Below, one piece after another: positions 26,846 through 34,526 of a stretch of DNA of 64,000 bases. The stretch is from an uncultured Rhodospirillales bacterium (GTDB lineage: Bacteria > Pseudomonadota > Alphaproteobacteria > Reyranellales > Reyranellaceae), in the NCBI GenBank assembly GCA_902825855.1, contig CADECW010000007.1, positions 33,529-97,528 of the forward strand, in the 5' to 3' direction. The stretch's first letter is position 1, and each line of letters opens with the position of its first letter. Made by a program: the position numbers and the translations under genes. The notes under the pieces are model-generated. The model had not been told where the DNA came from, did no database searches, and worked only from the letters and a program-made list of their open reading frames with translations.

Positions 26846-27786
26846 TTCGGCCCGCCGACGATATCGCGGATCATGAACAGTGGTCGGCCCTTGCTCTGGT
26901 CGTAGAGGCGGCCGAGGTAGGCGCCGATGATGCCGAGCATCAGGAACTGCATGCCGCCCAAAAGACCGACGGCGGCCATCAGCGAGGTCCAGCCGGGCAG
27001 TGTGTGGCCGATCGCCCAGCCGACGATGGAATAGACGAAGAAGGCAAAGCCGATCAAAGCCATCACCCAGCCGATGGTCATCGAAGCCATCAGCGGCACG
27101 ACCGAGAAAGCCGTGACTGCGTCGGCAGCGAAACGCACCATCTTTGAAACCGGGTACTTGCTCTCGCCCGCCACCCGCGCCTTGCGGTCGTAGAGCAGCG
27201 GCACCTGCTCGCCGCCGATCCAGGCGACCATGCCGCGAACAAAGCGATGCCGCTCGGGCATGGCGGTCAGCAGATCGAGCACGCGGCGCGTGATCAGGCG
27301 GAAGTCGCCGGCATCGAATGGAATTTCGACGTCGGTCATGCGGCCGATCAGGCGATAAAAGGCTGCCGCCGTGACGCGCTTGAACAGGCTCTCGCCGTCG
27401 CGCTGGCGGCGCTGGCCGTAGACCACGTCAGCGCCCTTTTCCATCAGGGCGATCATTTCGGGCAGGAGCTCGGGAGGGTCTTGCAGGTCGGCATCGATGA
27501 TCAGGATGCGCTCACCACGGCACACGGTGAGCCCGGCGGTGAGCGCGAGCTGATGGCCATGGTTGCGCATCAACCGCACGGCTACGACGCGCGGATCACG
27601 GGCGGCCGCCTCGGTCATGACCTTCCAGGTGCGATCGCGCGAACCATCGTCAACCAGCACGATCTCGCTCGTACCGCCGACCATTTCCAGCACCGAGCCG
27701 ACGCGGTGCAGGAACTCAGGGAGAGCGTCCTGTTCGTTGTAGCAAGGGGCCACCACGGACAGCGCCGGGCGGTTGGCGGACATCAT
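26842..27786 (-). CDS. Family 2 glycosyltransferase, polyprenyl-phosphate type (GtrB/DPM-like)
   Basis: A 314-residue protein. The N-terminal GT-A domain begins SVVAPCYNE and carries the acidic D-A-D-L-Q-D-P motif; two C-terminal transmembrane helices lie at about 230-295. This is the architecture of bactoprenol glucosyltransferase GtrB and bacterial dolichol-phosphate mannose synthases, which load a nucleotide sugar onto a polyprenyl phosphate at the inner membrane. It is first in a run with methyltransferase, cupin and GT39-like membrane enzyme, which would use its product. Start 27786 is the first ATG; a GTG four codons earlier is possible. Confidence 0.85.
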   Translation of the reverse strand: MMSANRPALSVVAPCYNEQDALPEFLHRVGSVLEMVGGTSEIVLVDDGSRDRTWKVMTEAAARDPRVVAVRLMRNHGHQLALTAGLTVCRGERILIIDADLQDPPELLPEMIALMEKGADVVYGQRRQRDGESLFKRVTAAAFYRLIGRMTDVEIPFDAGDFRLITRRVLDLLTAMPERHRFVRGMVAWIGGEQVPLLYDRKARVAGESKYPVSKMVRFAADAVTAFSVVPLMASMTIGWVMALIGFAFFVYSIVGWAIGHTLPGWTSLMAAVGLLGGMQFLMLGIIGAYLGRLYDQSKGRPLFMIRDIVGGPK

Positions 27787-27976
27787 GATAGAGTGCACTT
27801 ACTCATCGAATCGCCATACATCAACAGGGCAGTGGTTCTTCTGGACAGCCGGGCCCCCTTGCATTTGCTGCCGACGATCCAAGGCCATCAATCGCTCATC
27901 GACGCAAGGCGTGCTCCGCCGAGCCCTTGCCCGACCGGGTGTCGAGGACGTCGAGTTCAAGCAGGCAGCTGACGAA

Positions 27977-28918
27977 CTAACCCTGGCGGTCCGGCTCGTT
28001 GCTGCGCGCCTGCGCCTGGGTGATGTAGCTGTTGGGCGGCACGCCATGCGTCAGCCACACGCCGCCGCCGATCGTCGAGCCACGTCCCACGGTGATGCGG
28101 CCGAGGATGGTGGCGCCGGCATATACGACCACGTCGTCCTCGACGACGGGGTGGCGCAGCCGGCCCTTGATCAGGACGCCGGTTTCGTCGGCCGGGAAGC
28201 TGCGTGCACCCAGGGTCACGTGCTGGTAGAGGCGCACGCGCTCGCCGATCACGGCGGTCTCGCCGATGACGACGCCGGTGCCATGATCGATGAAGAAGCT
28301 GCCGCCGATCTGCGCGCCGGGATGGATGTCGATGCCGGTGAGCGAGTGCGCGATCTCGCTGATGTAGCGGGCGAGGAACCGCGCGCCGAGCTTGTACAGT
28401 TCATGCGCCAGCCGATGATGGATGATCGCGGTCATCCCCGGATAAACCAGCAGGATCTCGGAAAACCCGGTCGCCGCCGGATCGCCGGCATAGGCGGCGC
28501 GCAGGTCGCTCACCAGCAGGCCGCGAATTTCCGGCAGCGCATCGGCGAGCTTGCGCGTCATTGCGCGCGCCTGGCGCGACAGCGCCTCGTCCGACGGCAC
28601 CTCCTCGGCGGCGAACGGCAGCGTGCCGCGCAGATGATCGCACAGGGCCGGGAGCGCTCGCTTCAAGGCGCCGGCGACGAAATCATCGATCATGTCGGGC
28701 GTCACCGGGTCGTGGCCGTTCCCGAGCTTGCCGTAGTGCGCGGGAAAGAGCGCCATGGTGAGCTGGCCCAGCGTCTCGATGATGGCATCGCGCGACGGGG
28801 GCGGTCGCACCGGCCCGCGGTAGCGCACGTTGTGCAGCACGTCGCGCGACTGTCGCAGCCCGGCGACGGTCGCAGCGATATCGAAATCCGCCGTATCGGT
28901 GATCGGAGAGTCTGGCAT
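27977..28918 (-). CDS. epsC: Serine O-acetyltransferase, EpsC/SrpH type
   Basis: A 313-residue protein with an N-terminal helical domain of about 170 residues and a C-terminal left-handed beta-helix of hexapeptide repeats (from about 200). The catalytic histidine lies in FIDHGTGVVIGE. It transfers acetyl from acetyl-CoA to serine to make O-acetylserine for cysteine synthesis. GAGGTGAGG before the ATG supports 28918 over an upstream in-frame start. Its substrate is made by the serA-serC pathway encoded about 5 kb away, but no direct operon link exists and cysK is absent here. Confidence 0.88.
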   Translation of the reverse strand: MPDSPITDTADFDIAATVAGLRQSRDVLHNVRYRGPVRPPPSRDAIIETLGQLTMALFPAHYGKLGNGHDPVTPDMIDDFVAGALKRALPALCDHLRGTLPFAAEEVPSDEALSRQARAMTRKLADALPEIRGLLVSDLRAAYAGDPAATGFSEILLVYPGMTAIIHHRLAHELYKLGARFLARYISEIAHSLTGIDIHPGAQIGGSFFIDHGTGVVIGETAVIGERVRLYQHVTLGARSFPADETGVLIKGRLRHPVVEDDVVVYAGATILGRITVGRGSTIGGGVWLTHGVPPNSYITQAQARSNEPDRQG

Positions 28919-29192
28919 TGCCCTCACCTCTTGGGGCAAGCTGGGTCGCATGACGAGGTCGTCGAATCAATCGCGGCCCACCGCCGGCAGCGCGCATTGG
29001 AAAGATCTCCTTCCGTACTCGCGGCCAAGGAAAAATCGTTCTCCGAGGGAGTGCAGGCTCTTCGGGCAGCGCCCCACGACGATGCGCCGGTGCTCGTTGA
29101 GCTGCGGGCCGCATTTTCCCCTCCCGCTTCTCCACAGATTGGACCCGAGCCACCTGACTGTCCGGAGGCCGATAGGCTAAAAGCACCTCCCC

Positions 29193-30359
29193 ATGACCGC
29201 CAACGACAACGACCATCGCGGCCTTCTGCCGGCCGGCCTGGCCGATCTGCTGCCGCCCGACGCCGGCCGCGAGGCCCGCGCCATCGACATCGCCATCGAG
29301 CGCTTCGCCGCCTTTGGCTACGAGCGGGTGAAGCCGCCGCTGGTTGAGTTCGAAGAATCGCTGCTGGGCGGGCCCGGCGCCGCCCTGGCGCCGCAGACCT
29401 TCAGGCTGATGGACCCGGTGTCGCAGCGCATGATGGGGGTGCGGCCGGACATGACCGTGCAGGTCGCCCGGATCGCCGTGACGCGGCTGAAACACGAGCC
29501 ACGGCCGTTGCGCCTCTCCTATGGCGGCAACGTCATCCGCGTCCGCGGCGGCGCGCTGAAGCCCGAGCGCCAGTTCGCCCAGGTCGGCACCGAGCTGATC
29601 GGTGTCGATTCGGCCGAGGCCGATGCCGAAGCGGTTCTGCTGGCGGTCGATGCGCTGCGTGCCATCGGGGTGGCCGAGCTCTCGGTCGATCTCAACCTTC
29701 CGACGCTGGTGGCGGCCGTCGGCGCCGGCTTGAAGCTGCCGGCCGACACGCTGCGCCGCGTACGGCGCGCCCTGGATCGCAAGGACGAAGGCGGCGTCGC
29801 CAAGGCGCTGGGCGACGCCAGGAAGGCTGTCGACGTATTCACCGGGCTGCTGCGTGCCGCCGGACCGGCCAAGCGTGGCATCGCGGCGCTGACAAGCCTC
29901 AAGCTGCCGGCCGCCGCGGCGACGGAGGCGGCGCGACTGGGCGAGGTCGTGAAGCTGATCGCGACCGCCGACGAGGATCTGCCGCTCACCCTTGATCCGG
30001 TCGAGTACCGTGGCCTCGAGTACCAGACCGGCGTGTCGTTCTCGGTGTTCGCATTGAAGGGCCGCCACGAACTCGCCCGCGGCGGCCGCTATTCGGCCGG
30101 CTACCCCGAGGACGGCGTCAGCGAGCCTGCCACCGGGTTCACGGTCTACATGGACGCCGTGCTCCAGGCGTCAGAGGCGCCGGCCGCGCGGCCGCGGCTG
30201 TTTCTGCCCCCTGGTACCTCCTGGCGCGACGCCGAGCCATGGCAGGCCAAGGGCTACGCCGTGGTGCGCGGCGTCACGGCAGCGGACGACCCGCGCGTGG
30301 AGGCCAAGCGTTTGCTGTGCAGCCACGCGCTGATCGACAACGAGGCCGTACCGCTCTGA
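29193..30359 (+). CDS. hisZ: ATP phosphoribosyltransferase regulatory subunit
   Basis: A 388-residue HisZ, built on a class II histidyl-tRNA synthetase catalytic fold. Motif-2-like sequence P-L-R-L-S-Y-G-G-N-V-I-R is at about 106-117, and motif-3-like GLEYQTGVSFSVF precedes GGRYSAGYPEDG. It does not charge tRNA; with the short-form HisG it makes the first enzyme of histidine synthesis and gives histidine sensitivity. HisG is not in the window. It is followed by purA, a common order in alphaproteobacteria, with a small convergent gene between them. Confidence 0.92.
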   Translation: MTANDNDHRGLLPAGLADLLPPDAGREARAIDIAIERFAAFGYERVKPPLVEFEESLLGGPGAALAPQTFRLMDPVSQRMMGVRPDMTVQVARIAVTRLKHEPRPLRLSYGGNVIRVRGGALKPERQFAQVGTELIGVDSAEADAEAVLLAVDALRAIGVAELSVDLNLPTLVAAVGAGLKLPADTLRRVRRALDRKDEGGVAKALGDARKAVDVFTGLLRAAGPAKRGIAALTSLKLPAAAATEAARLGEVVKLIATADEDLPLTLDPVEYRGLEYQTGVSFSVFALKGRHELARGGRYSAGYPEDGVSEPATGFTVYMDAVLQASEAPAARPRLFLPPGTSWRDAEPWQAKGYAVVRGVTAADDPRVEAKRLLCSHALIDNEAVPL

Positions 30360-30413
30360 GGCAATGCGTCGTGCCGGATGGGATGTTGTTCCCCGCCCCC
30401 GGCAAGAGCACAG

Positions 30414-30644
30414 TTAGTGCGCGTGGGCCGTGTCGGCGGCTGCCAGCATCGCGGCGCGGCCACCGCCCAGAACGGCGATCCGCTCCTCGACCAGCAGTTC
30501 CATCATGCCGACGAGCAGGACGAGCTCGCCGTCCTTCATGTCTTCGGCCTCGCTCTTAATGTCCTGAAGGTTGTGCCAGAAATGGAACAGCGTCGAGCTC
30601 TTCTGCTTCGCCGAAAGCCGGCGCTTCTTTGGCTTGTCAGTCAT
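30414..30644 (-). CDS. Small conserved protein, hydrophobic C-terminal half
   Basis: A 76-residue protein beginning with a very basic stretch (MTDKPKKRRLS). A short acidic helix follows, then a hydrophobic alanine/leucine-rich segment. AAGGGGGTAGGA directly upstream supports the ATG at 30644. I do not know its function. It lies between hisZ and purA on the opposite strand, so its promoter region is shared with the purA leader. An apparent much longer reading frame through purA on this strand is a shadow of purA coding bias. Confidence 0.6.
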   Translation of the reverse strand: MTDKPKKRRLSAKQKSSTLFHFWHNLQDIKSEAEDMKDGELVLLVGMMELLVEERIAVLGGGRAAMLAAADTAHAH

Positions 30645-30704
30645 TCCTACCCCCTTGTGGCCGCCTTGCCGCGGCAACCAGGGAAGAAGACCCCATGGCG
30701 TTTT

Positions 30705-30734
30705 CCCGCTCTGTGACAAAAAGCACAGAGCGGG
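30705..30734. repeat. Perfect 11-bp inverted repeat upstream of purA
   Basis: CCCGCTCTGTG at 30705-30715 and its exact complement at 30724-30734 enclose an 8-base A-rich loop. It lies in the divergent region between the small minus-strand gene and purA. No T tract follows on either strand, so it is not a clear terminator. It could be an operator for a dimeric regulator or a leader hairpin. Confidence 0.5.
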
Positions 30735-30760
30735 CGGAAAGACAGGTCTAATCCAGTCAT

Positions 30761-30849
30761 AGCGCGGGCGAAGTTTCCCTTCGCACTCCTCCCTTCCCGT
30801 GCTATCCAAACTTACGCCTCTCCGGCACCGACCCCGGGGAGGCGTTTTT
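30761..30849 (+). promoter_or_regulatory. purA leader with intrinsic-terminator-like hairpin
   Basis: Two structures stand in tandem before purA. First, AGCGCGGG (30761-30768) pairs with CCCGTGCT (30796-30803), with an inner 5-bp CGAAG/CTTCG hairpin. Second, CGCCTCTCC (30815-30823) pairs with GGGGAGGCG (30836-30844) and is followed by TTTTT at 30845-30849. This second hairpin has the shape of a Rho-independent terminator and ends 33 bases before the purA ATG. It could be an attenuator controlling purA, or the 3-prime end of a short separate RNA. Confidence 0.55.
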
Positions 30850-30881
30850 CGTGGGCAAAGGACGGGTTTGGGACAAAGGCA

Positions 30882-32174
30882 ATGGCCAACGTGGCAGTGA
30901 TCGGCGCCCAATGGGGCGACGAGGGCAAGGGCAAGATCGTCGACTGGCTGAGCGAGCGCGCCGAAGTCGTGGTGCGCTTCCAGGGCGGCCACAATGCCGG
31001 CCATACGCTTGTCATAGGCAACCAGACCTACAAGCTCGCCCTGCTGCCGTCCGGCGTGGTGCGCAAGGGGAAACTTTCCATCATCGGCAACGGTGTTGTG
31101 GTCGATCCCTGGCACTTCCTCGAGGAGGTCAAGAAGGTGTCGGGCCAAGGTGTCTCGGTGACGCCCGAGACCCTCAAGATCGCCAATCATGCCGTACTGA
31201 TCCTGCCGCTGCATCGCGACCTCGACGGCTGGCGCGAGGACGTGCCGGGCACCATCAAGATCGGCACGACGCGCCGCGGTATCGGCCCTGCCTACGAGGA
31301 CAAGGTCGGCCGCCGCGCGATCCGAGTCGGCGATTTGTCCGAGCCCGACATCCTGGCGCGCAAGGTCGACACCCTGCTCGCCCATCACAATGCCCTGCGC
31401 CAGGGGCTGGGCCAGCCGACCATCGAGCCGGCCAGGCTTCTGGCCGACCTGCTCGAGCTTGCGCCCAAGATCCTGCCCTTCGCCGAGGACGTGTGGGAGC
31501 GGCTGGACGCCCTGCGCGCATCGGGCAAGCGCATCCTGTTCGAGGGCGCGCAGGCCACCATGCTCGACATCGACCACGGCACCTATCCGTTCGTCACCTC
31601 GTCCAATACCGTGGCGGCGCAGGCCATGATCGGCAGCGGACTGGGCAATGGTGCGGTGGGCTACGTGCTGGGCATCGCCAAGGCCTACACCACGCGCGTC
31701 GGCGATGGCCCCTTCCCCACCGAGCTCAATGACGAGATTGGCCAGCTGCTCGGCGATCGCGGCAACGAGTTCGGCACCAACACCGGCCGGCGCCGACGCT
31801 GCGGCTGGTTCGACGCGGTGATGGTGCGCCAGGCGGTGAAGCTGAACGGCATCGACGGTATCGCGCTCACCAAGCTCGACGTGCTGGACGGATTGAGCGA
31901 AATCAAGGTCTGCGTCGGCTACGAGCTCGACGGCAAGACGATCGAACGCTTCCCCTTCACGATGGGCGCGCAAGCCCGGCTCAAGCCGGTGTGGGAGATC
32001 TTCGAAGGCTGGGGCGAGAACACCAGGGGTGCTCGCTCTTTCGGCGAACTGCCGGCGACCTGCATCAAGTACGTGCGCAGAGTCGAGGAACTCGTCGGCT
32101 GCCCGGTAGCGCTGCTCAGCACCAGCCCGCAGCGCGAAGACACGATCCTGATGACGGATCCGTTCCGCGATTGA
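30882..32174 (+). CDS. purA: Adenylosuccinate synthetase
   Basis: A 430-residue PurA with the N-terminal GTP-binding [12 protein letters not shown] signature (residues 9-18) and catalytic D13 and H41 in [10 protein letters not shown]. The conserved [15 protein letters not shown] block is at about 128-142, and [12 protein letters not shown] lies near 302-313. It joins IMP and aspartate using GTP, the first step from IMP to AMP. The length is standard. A terminator-like leader precedes it and a GNRA-capped hairpin follows it. Confidence 0.97.
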   Translation: MANVAVIGAQWGDEGKGKIVDWLSERAEVVVRFQGGHNAGHTLVIGNQTYKLALLPSGVVRKGKLSIIGNGVVVDPWHFLEEVKKVSGQGVSVTPETLKIANHAVLILPLHRDLDGWREDVPGTIKIGTTRRGIGPAYEDKVGRRAIRVGDLSEPDILARKVDTLLAHHNALRQGLGQPTIEPARLLADLLELAPKILPFAEDVWERLDALRASGKRILFEGAQATMLDIDHGTYPFVTSSNTVAAQAMIGSGLGNGAVGYVLGIAKAYTTRVGDGPFPTELNDEIGQLLGDRGNEFGTNTGRRRRCGWFDAVMVRQAVKLNGIDGIALTKLDVLDGLSEIKVCVGYELDGKTIERFPFTMGAQARLKPVWEIFEGWGENTRGARSFGELPATCIKYVRRVEELVGCPVALLSTSPQREDTILMTDPFRD

Positions 32175-32210
32175 AAAGCGACGCCAGACGGCAACGCCCG
32201 AAGACGGCAA

Positions 32211-32238
32211 CGCCCCAGGACCGCAAGGTCCCGGGGCG
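32211..32238. terminator. Hairpin between convergent purA and Tat-protein genes
   Basis: CGCCCC-A-GGACC and GGTCC-C-GGGGCG form an 11-pair stem with one A/C mismatch around a GCAA tetraloop, 36 bases after the purA stop. There is no strong T tract on either strand. Its position between two convergent genes suggests a shared transcript end. Two direct copies of GACGGCAACGCCC lie at its left edge. Confidence 0.5.
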
Positions 32239-32262
32239 CCGACGATTGCGCATCAGGTGATG

Positions 32263-32889
32263 CTAGCGGATGACGGTCGCCTTGATCGCCGTCTGCTGGC
32301 TCCACACCGTGGTGACGAGGTCGCCGATCTTGACCGACCTGACGGCAGCCTGGCCAGCCGCCGACTGGATCGGCGGCATCTGGACGACCTCGCCGCTGTC
32401 GGGTGCCGGCTCCTCGGGCTTGCCGCCCGAAGCGTTGATCAGATAGAGCGTGTTGCCGTCGATCCGGGTGACCATGCCGTCCATGCGCCACAGCCGGATC
32501 GGCTCCTGCATGCCCGGGATGCCCTGCAGGCGCGCGCCCTTGGCCAGCATCGCCCTGGCCTGGGCATCGCTCTGCGCCGACTTCGGGGCGATCAGGAAGT
32601 CCAGGTAGTCGTACCACTGGGTGTCGACGATGTTGCCGACCTTGAGCGACGGATAGTTGGTGACGAGGTCCGCGGCGCGCATCTTCACGCGGCCGAGGTC
32701 CTCCCACACGATGTTGAAGATGCGGCGCTCCGGATGGAGGCTGTGGATCGTGCCGCGCTTGAAGTTCTGGTAGGTGTTCGGCACCACCAGGTCTTCTCCC
32801 TGGGCTGCTACCGGCAGCGGCAGCGTCGTCGCCGCGAGGGCGGCGCCTCCCAGGAACTTCAACGTAGTACGGCGATTTGTGCTCAGCAT
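32263..32889 (-). CDS. Tat-exported protein of unknown function
   Basis: A 208-residue protein with a twin-arginine signal (N-R-R-T-T-L-K-F at 5-12, hydrophobic core, cleavage near VAA-Q around residue 30). The mature part has a beta-rich look and no cysteines suited to metal clusters; I do not recognise its family. GAGGGGAAG before the ATG fixes the start at 32889, and the long upstream extension is rejected because it would destroy the signal. It should be a folded periplasmic protein. It is convergent with purA. Confidence 0.6.
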   Translation of the reverse strand: MLSTNRRTTLKFLGGAALAATTLPLPVAAQGEDLVVPNTYQNFKRGTIHSLHPERRIFNIVWEDLGRVKMRAADLVTNYPSLKVGNIVDTQWYDYLDFLIAPKSAQSDAQARAMLAKGARLQGIPGMQEPIRLWRMDGMVTRIDGNTLYLINASGGKPEEPAPDSGEVVQMPPIQSAAGQAAVRSVKIGDLVTTVWSQQTAIKATVIR

Positions 32890-33057
32890 GACTGCTTCCC
32901 CTCTCGGATCAAGCTTCAACGTCCAGGACGGACCCAGCCACATCAGTGGCAGGCCGATCCTGCTTGAAGTGACGGCGGCTGGTGTAGCGCCGAGCGGTAT
33001 CTCCGCCATGTTGCGGGGCCGGGCAATTTGTGTCGTCTGTGTCGCAGCAGGCTGATC

Positions 33058-33318
33058 GTGGAATATCTCAACGAACTGATGAAGCGGGCCGATATCGGCG
33101 TCTGGCAGTCGTGGAGCATCCAGTACCGGGTGCTTGCCGTGGTCGTGGGCCTGCTGGTCGCCTGGCTGGTGCTATGGTCGGTCCTGCCGGCCATGCTGCG
33201 TCTGCTGCGGCCCGCCCTTTTCATCGTCGTCGTCCTGATTGCCGTCTGGGCTCTCTTCCCGCGTGAGATCTGCTCGATCGAGGTTGTCGCACGGCTACCG
33301 GTGCTCTGCGCCCGCTGA
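33058..33318 (+). CDS. Small membrane protein
   Basis: An 86-residue protein if started at GTG 33058; an ATG seven codons later (33079) is an alternative, and neither has a strong ribosome-binding site. It contains a long hydrophobic stretch from about 28 to 65, enough for two transmembrane helices with a basic turn, and ends with two cysteines. The family is not recognised. It is divergent from the Tat-protein gene and convergent with the dioxygenase gene. Confidence 0.5.
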   Translation: MEYLNELMKRADIGVWQSWSIQYRVLAVVVGLLVAWLVLWSVLPAMLRLLRPALFIVVVLIAVWALFPREICSIEVVARLPVLCAR

Positions 33319-33324
33319 CGGGGG

Positions 33325-34482
33325 TCAGATGCTGAGGTCAAGCAGGTTGTAGTCCTTGATCTCCGCCCTGGCGCTGGCGTCCCACCGATAGGTTTGCCCT
33401 TCGTCGGCGTGCGGGCGGTAGGTGTAGGGCGTCTCGTCGGGGAATCGTTGCCGCCGGGCATCGATGCCGTAGCCGATCAGCCGGGCGCGCTCGCGGATGC
33501 GTGCCGCGTCGTAGACGGCTTCCTTGTTATGCACGCCGCCCCCCTTCACTCCCAGCACCGACCGGCGCCGATGGAAGCCCATGTTCACCGTGACCCGCCA
33601 GTCCTTGCTCGTGTTGGCGAAGGAGCCGTGCAGCGCCTGGCGGTTGGTGATGGCGACGTCGCCCGGCCGGGCGATGATGGGCACGGCGTCGGGCAGGCGC
33701 TCGCTGCCGGCTTCGGCGACCAGCTTCCTGATGTCGATCCTGCCGCGCTTGTGCGAGCCCGGCACGACCCACACGCCGTTGGCCGCGGTGCAGCCGTAGA
33801 GCTGGCCCATGAAGTTGAAGCCGTGGATGCCCTGGTCCCAGTCGGCGCTGTTCCAGTGCGTGACGCCATCCTGATGCCAGGCCACGGAGGCACCGCGGCC
33901 CGGTTCCTTGATGAACAGCGCCTCGTTGAACGGAGTGAAGTCCGGCCCGTTGATCGCGGCGGCAACAGCAAGAAGCTGCGGATGCCCATAGACGCGCAGC
34001 GCCGCCTCGGAGAACTGCAGCGACCCCAGGATGAGATAGACGACCTCCCTGGGTGCGTCGGCGGCAGCTTGCGGCTCGTACATCTTCACCGGATGCCGGC
34101 CGTTGGCGAGATCGGTACCGCCGAACGGATCGCCGAGCGGCTTGGACCACAACAGGTTCGGTCCCTTGCAGTCCGCCGCCAGTGCCGGCCGCCCCCTGGC
34201 GTCGACAGCGGCGCCACGCTCGGCCGGCAGGCGATCGAGGATGTTGCGCAAGTCGCTCTCGAGGTCAGCCAGTTCCTCGGGCCTGAGCACCCCTTCGAAG
34301 ACGTAGAAGCCGCAGCGCCAATAGGCGTCGAGGATGTCGGGATGGAGCTCGCCCGAGGCGGTGAACCGGATCGGCCCGCGATTGCCCAGAGCTGCCGCAC
34401 GCCGCTCGCCGCTGGCGAGATAGGCCTTCATCGCCGCTTCCTCGGAGCCGTAGTCGACGCGTTCCGTCGTCGAGCCGTCCAT
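33325..34482 (-). CDS. Phytanoyl-CoA dioxygenase family (Fe(II)/2-oxoglutarate) protein
   Basis: A 385-residue double-stranded beta-helix oxygenase. The iron site is H203-Q-D205 (in WHQDGVTHW) and H285 (in ALHGSFA), with R296 positioned to bind 2-oxoglutarate. It would hydroxylate an unknown small substrate. GGAGGATG before the ATG sets the start at 34482. It lies 44 bases after a family 5 solute-binding protein gene on the same strand and downstream of a small-molecule kinase, so uptake, phosphorylation and oxidation of one compound is a reasonable guess, not shown. Confidence 0.82.
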   Translation of the reverse strand: MDGSTTERVDYGSEEAAMKAYLASGERRAAALGNRGPIRFTASGELHPDILDAYWRCGFYVFEGVLRPEELADLESDLRNILDRLPAERGAAVDARGRPALAADCKGPNLLWSKPLGDPFGGTDLANGRHPVKMYEPQAAADAPREVVYLILGSLQFSEAALRVYGHPQLLAVAAAINGPDFTPFNEALFIKEPGRGASVAWHQDGVTHWNSADWDQGIHGFNFMGQLYGCTAANGVWVVPGSHKRGRIDIRKLVAEAGSERLPDAVPIIARPGDVAITNRQALHGSFANTSKDWRVTVNMGFHRRRSVLGVKGGGVHNKEAVYDAARIRERARLIGYGIDARRQRFPDETPYTYRPHADEGQTYRWDASARAEIKDYNLLDLSI

Positions 34483-34526
34483 GGACACATCCTCCGATCT
34501 TGTCTTTGGTCGGAGGATAGAGGCGT

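Noticed and set aside
27773..30068. Long antisense frames over epsC and hisZ
   Set aside because: They run through two well-recognised genes and have no recognisable domains or ribosome-binding sites.
30705..30734. Intrinsic terminator
   Set aside because: The stem is perfect but no T tract follows on either strand; recorded as an inverted repeat instead.
30414..32210. 598-codon minus-strand frame across purA
   Set aside because: Only its last 76 codons have a plausible start and separate identity; the rest is the shadow of purA.
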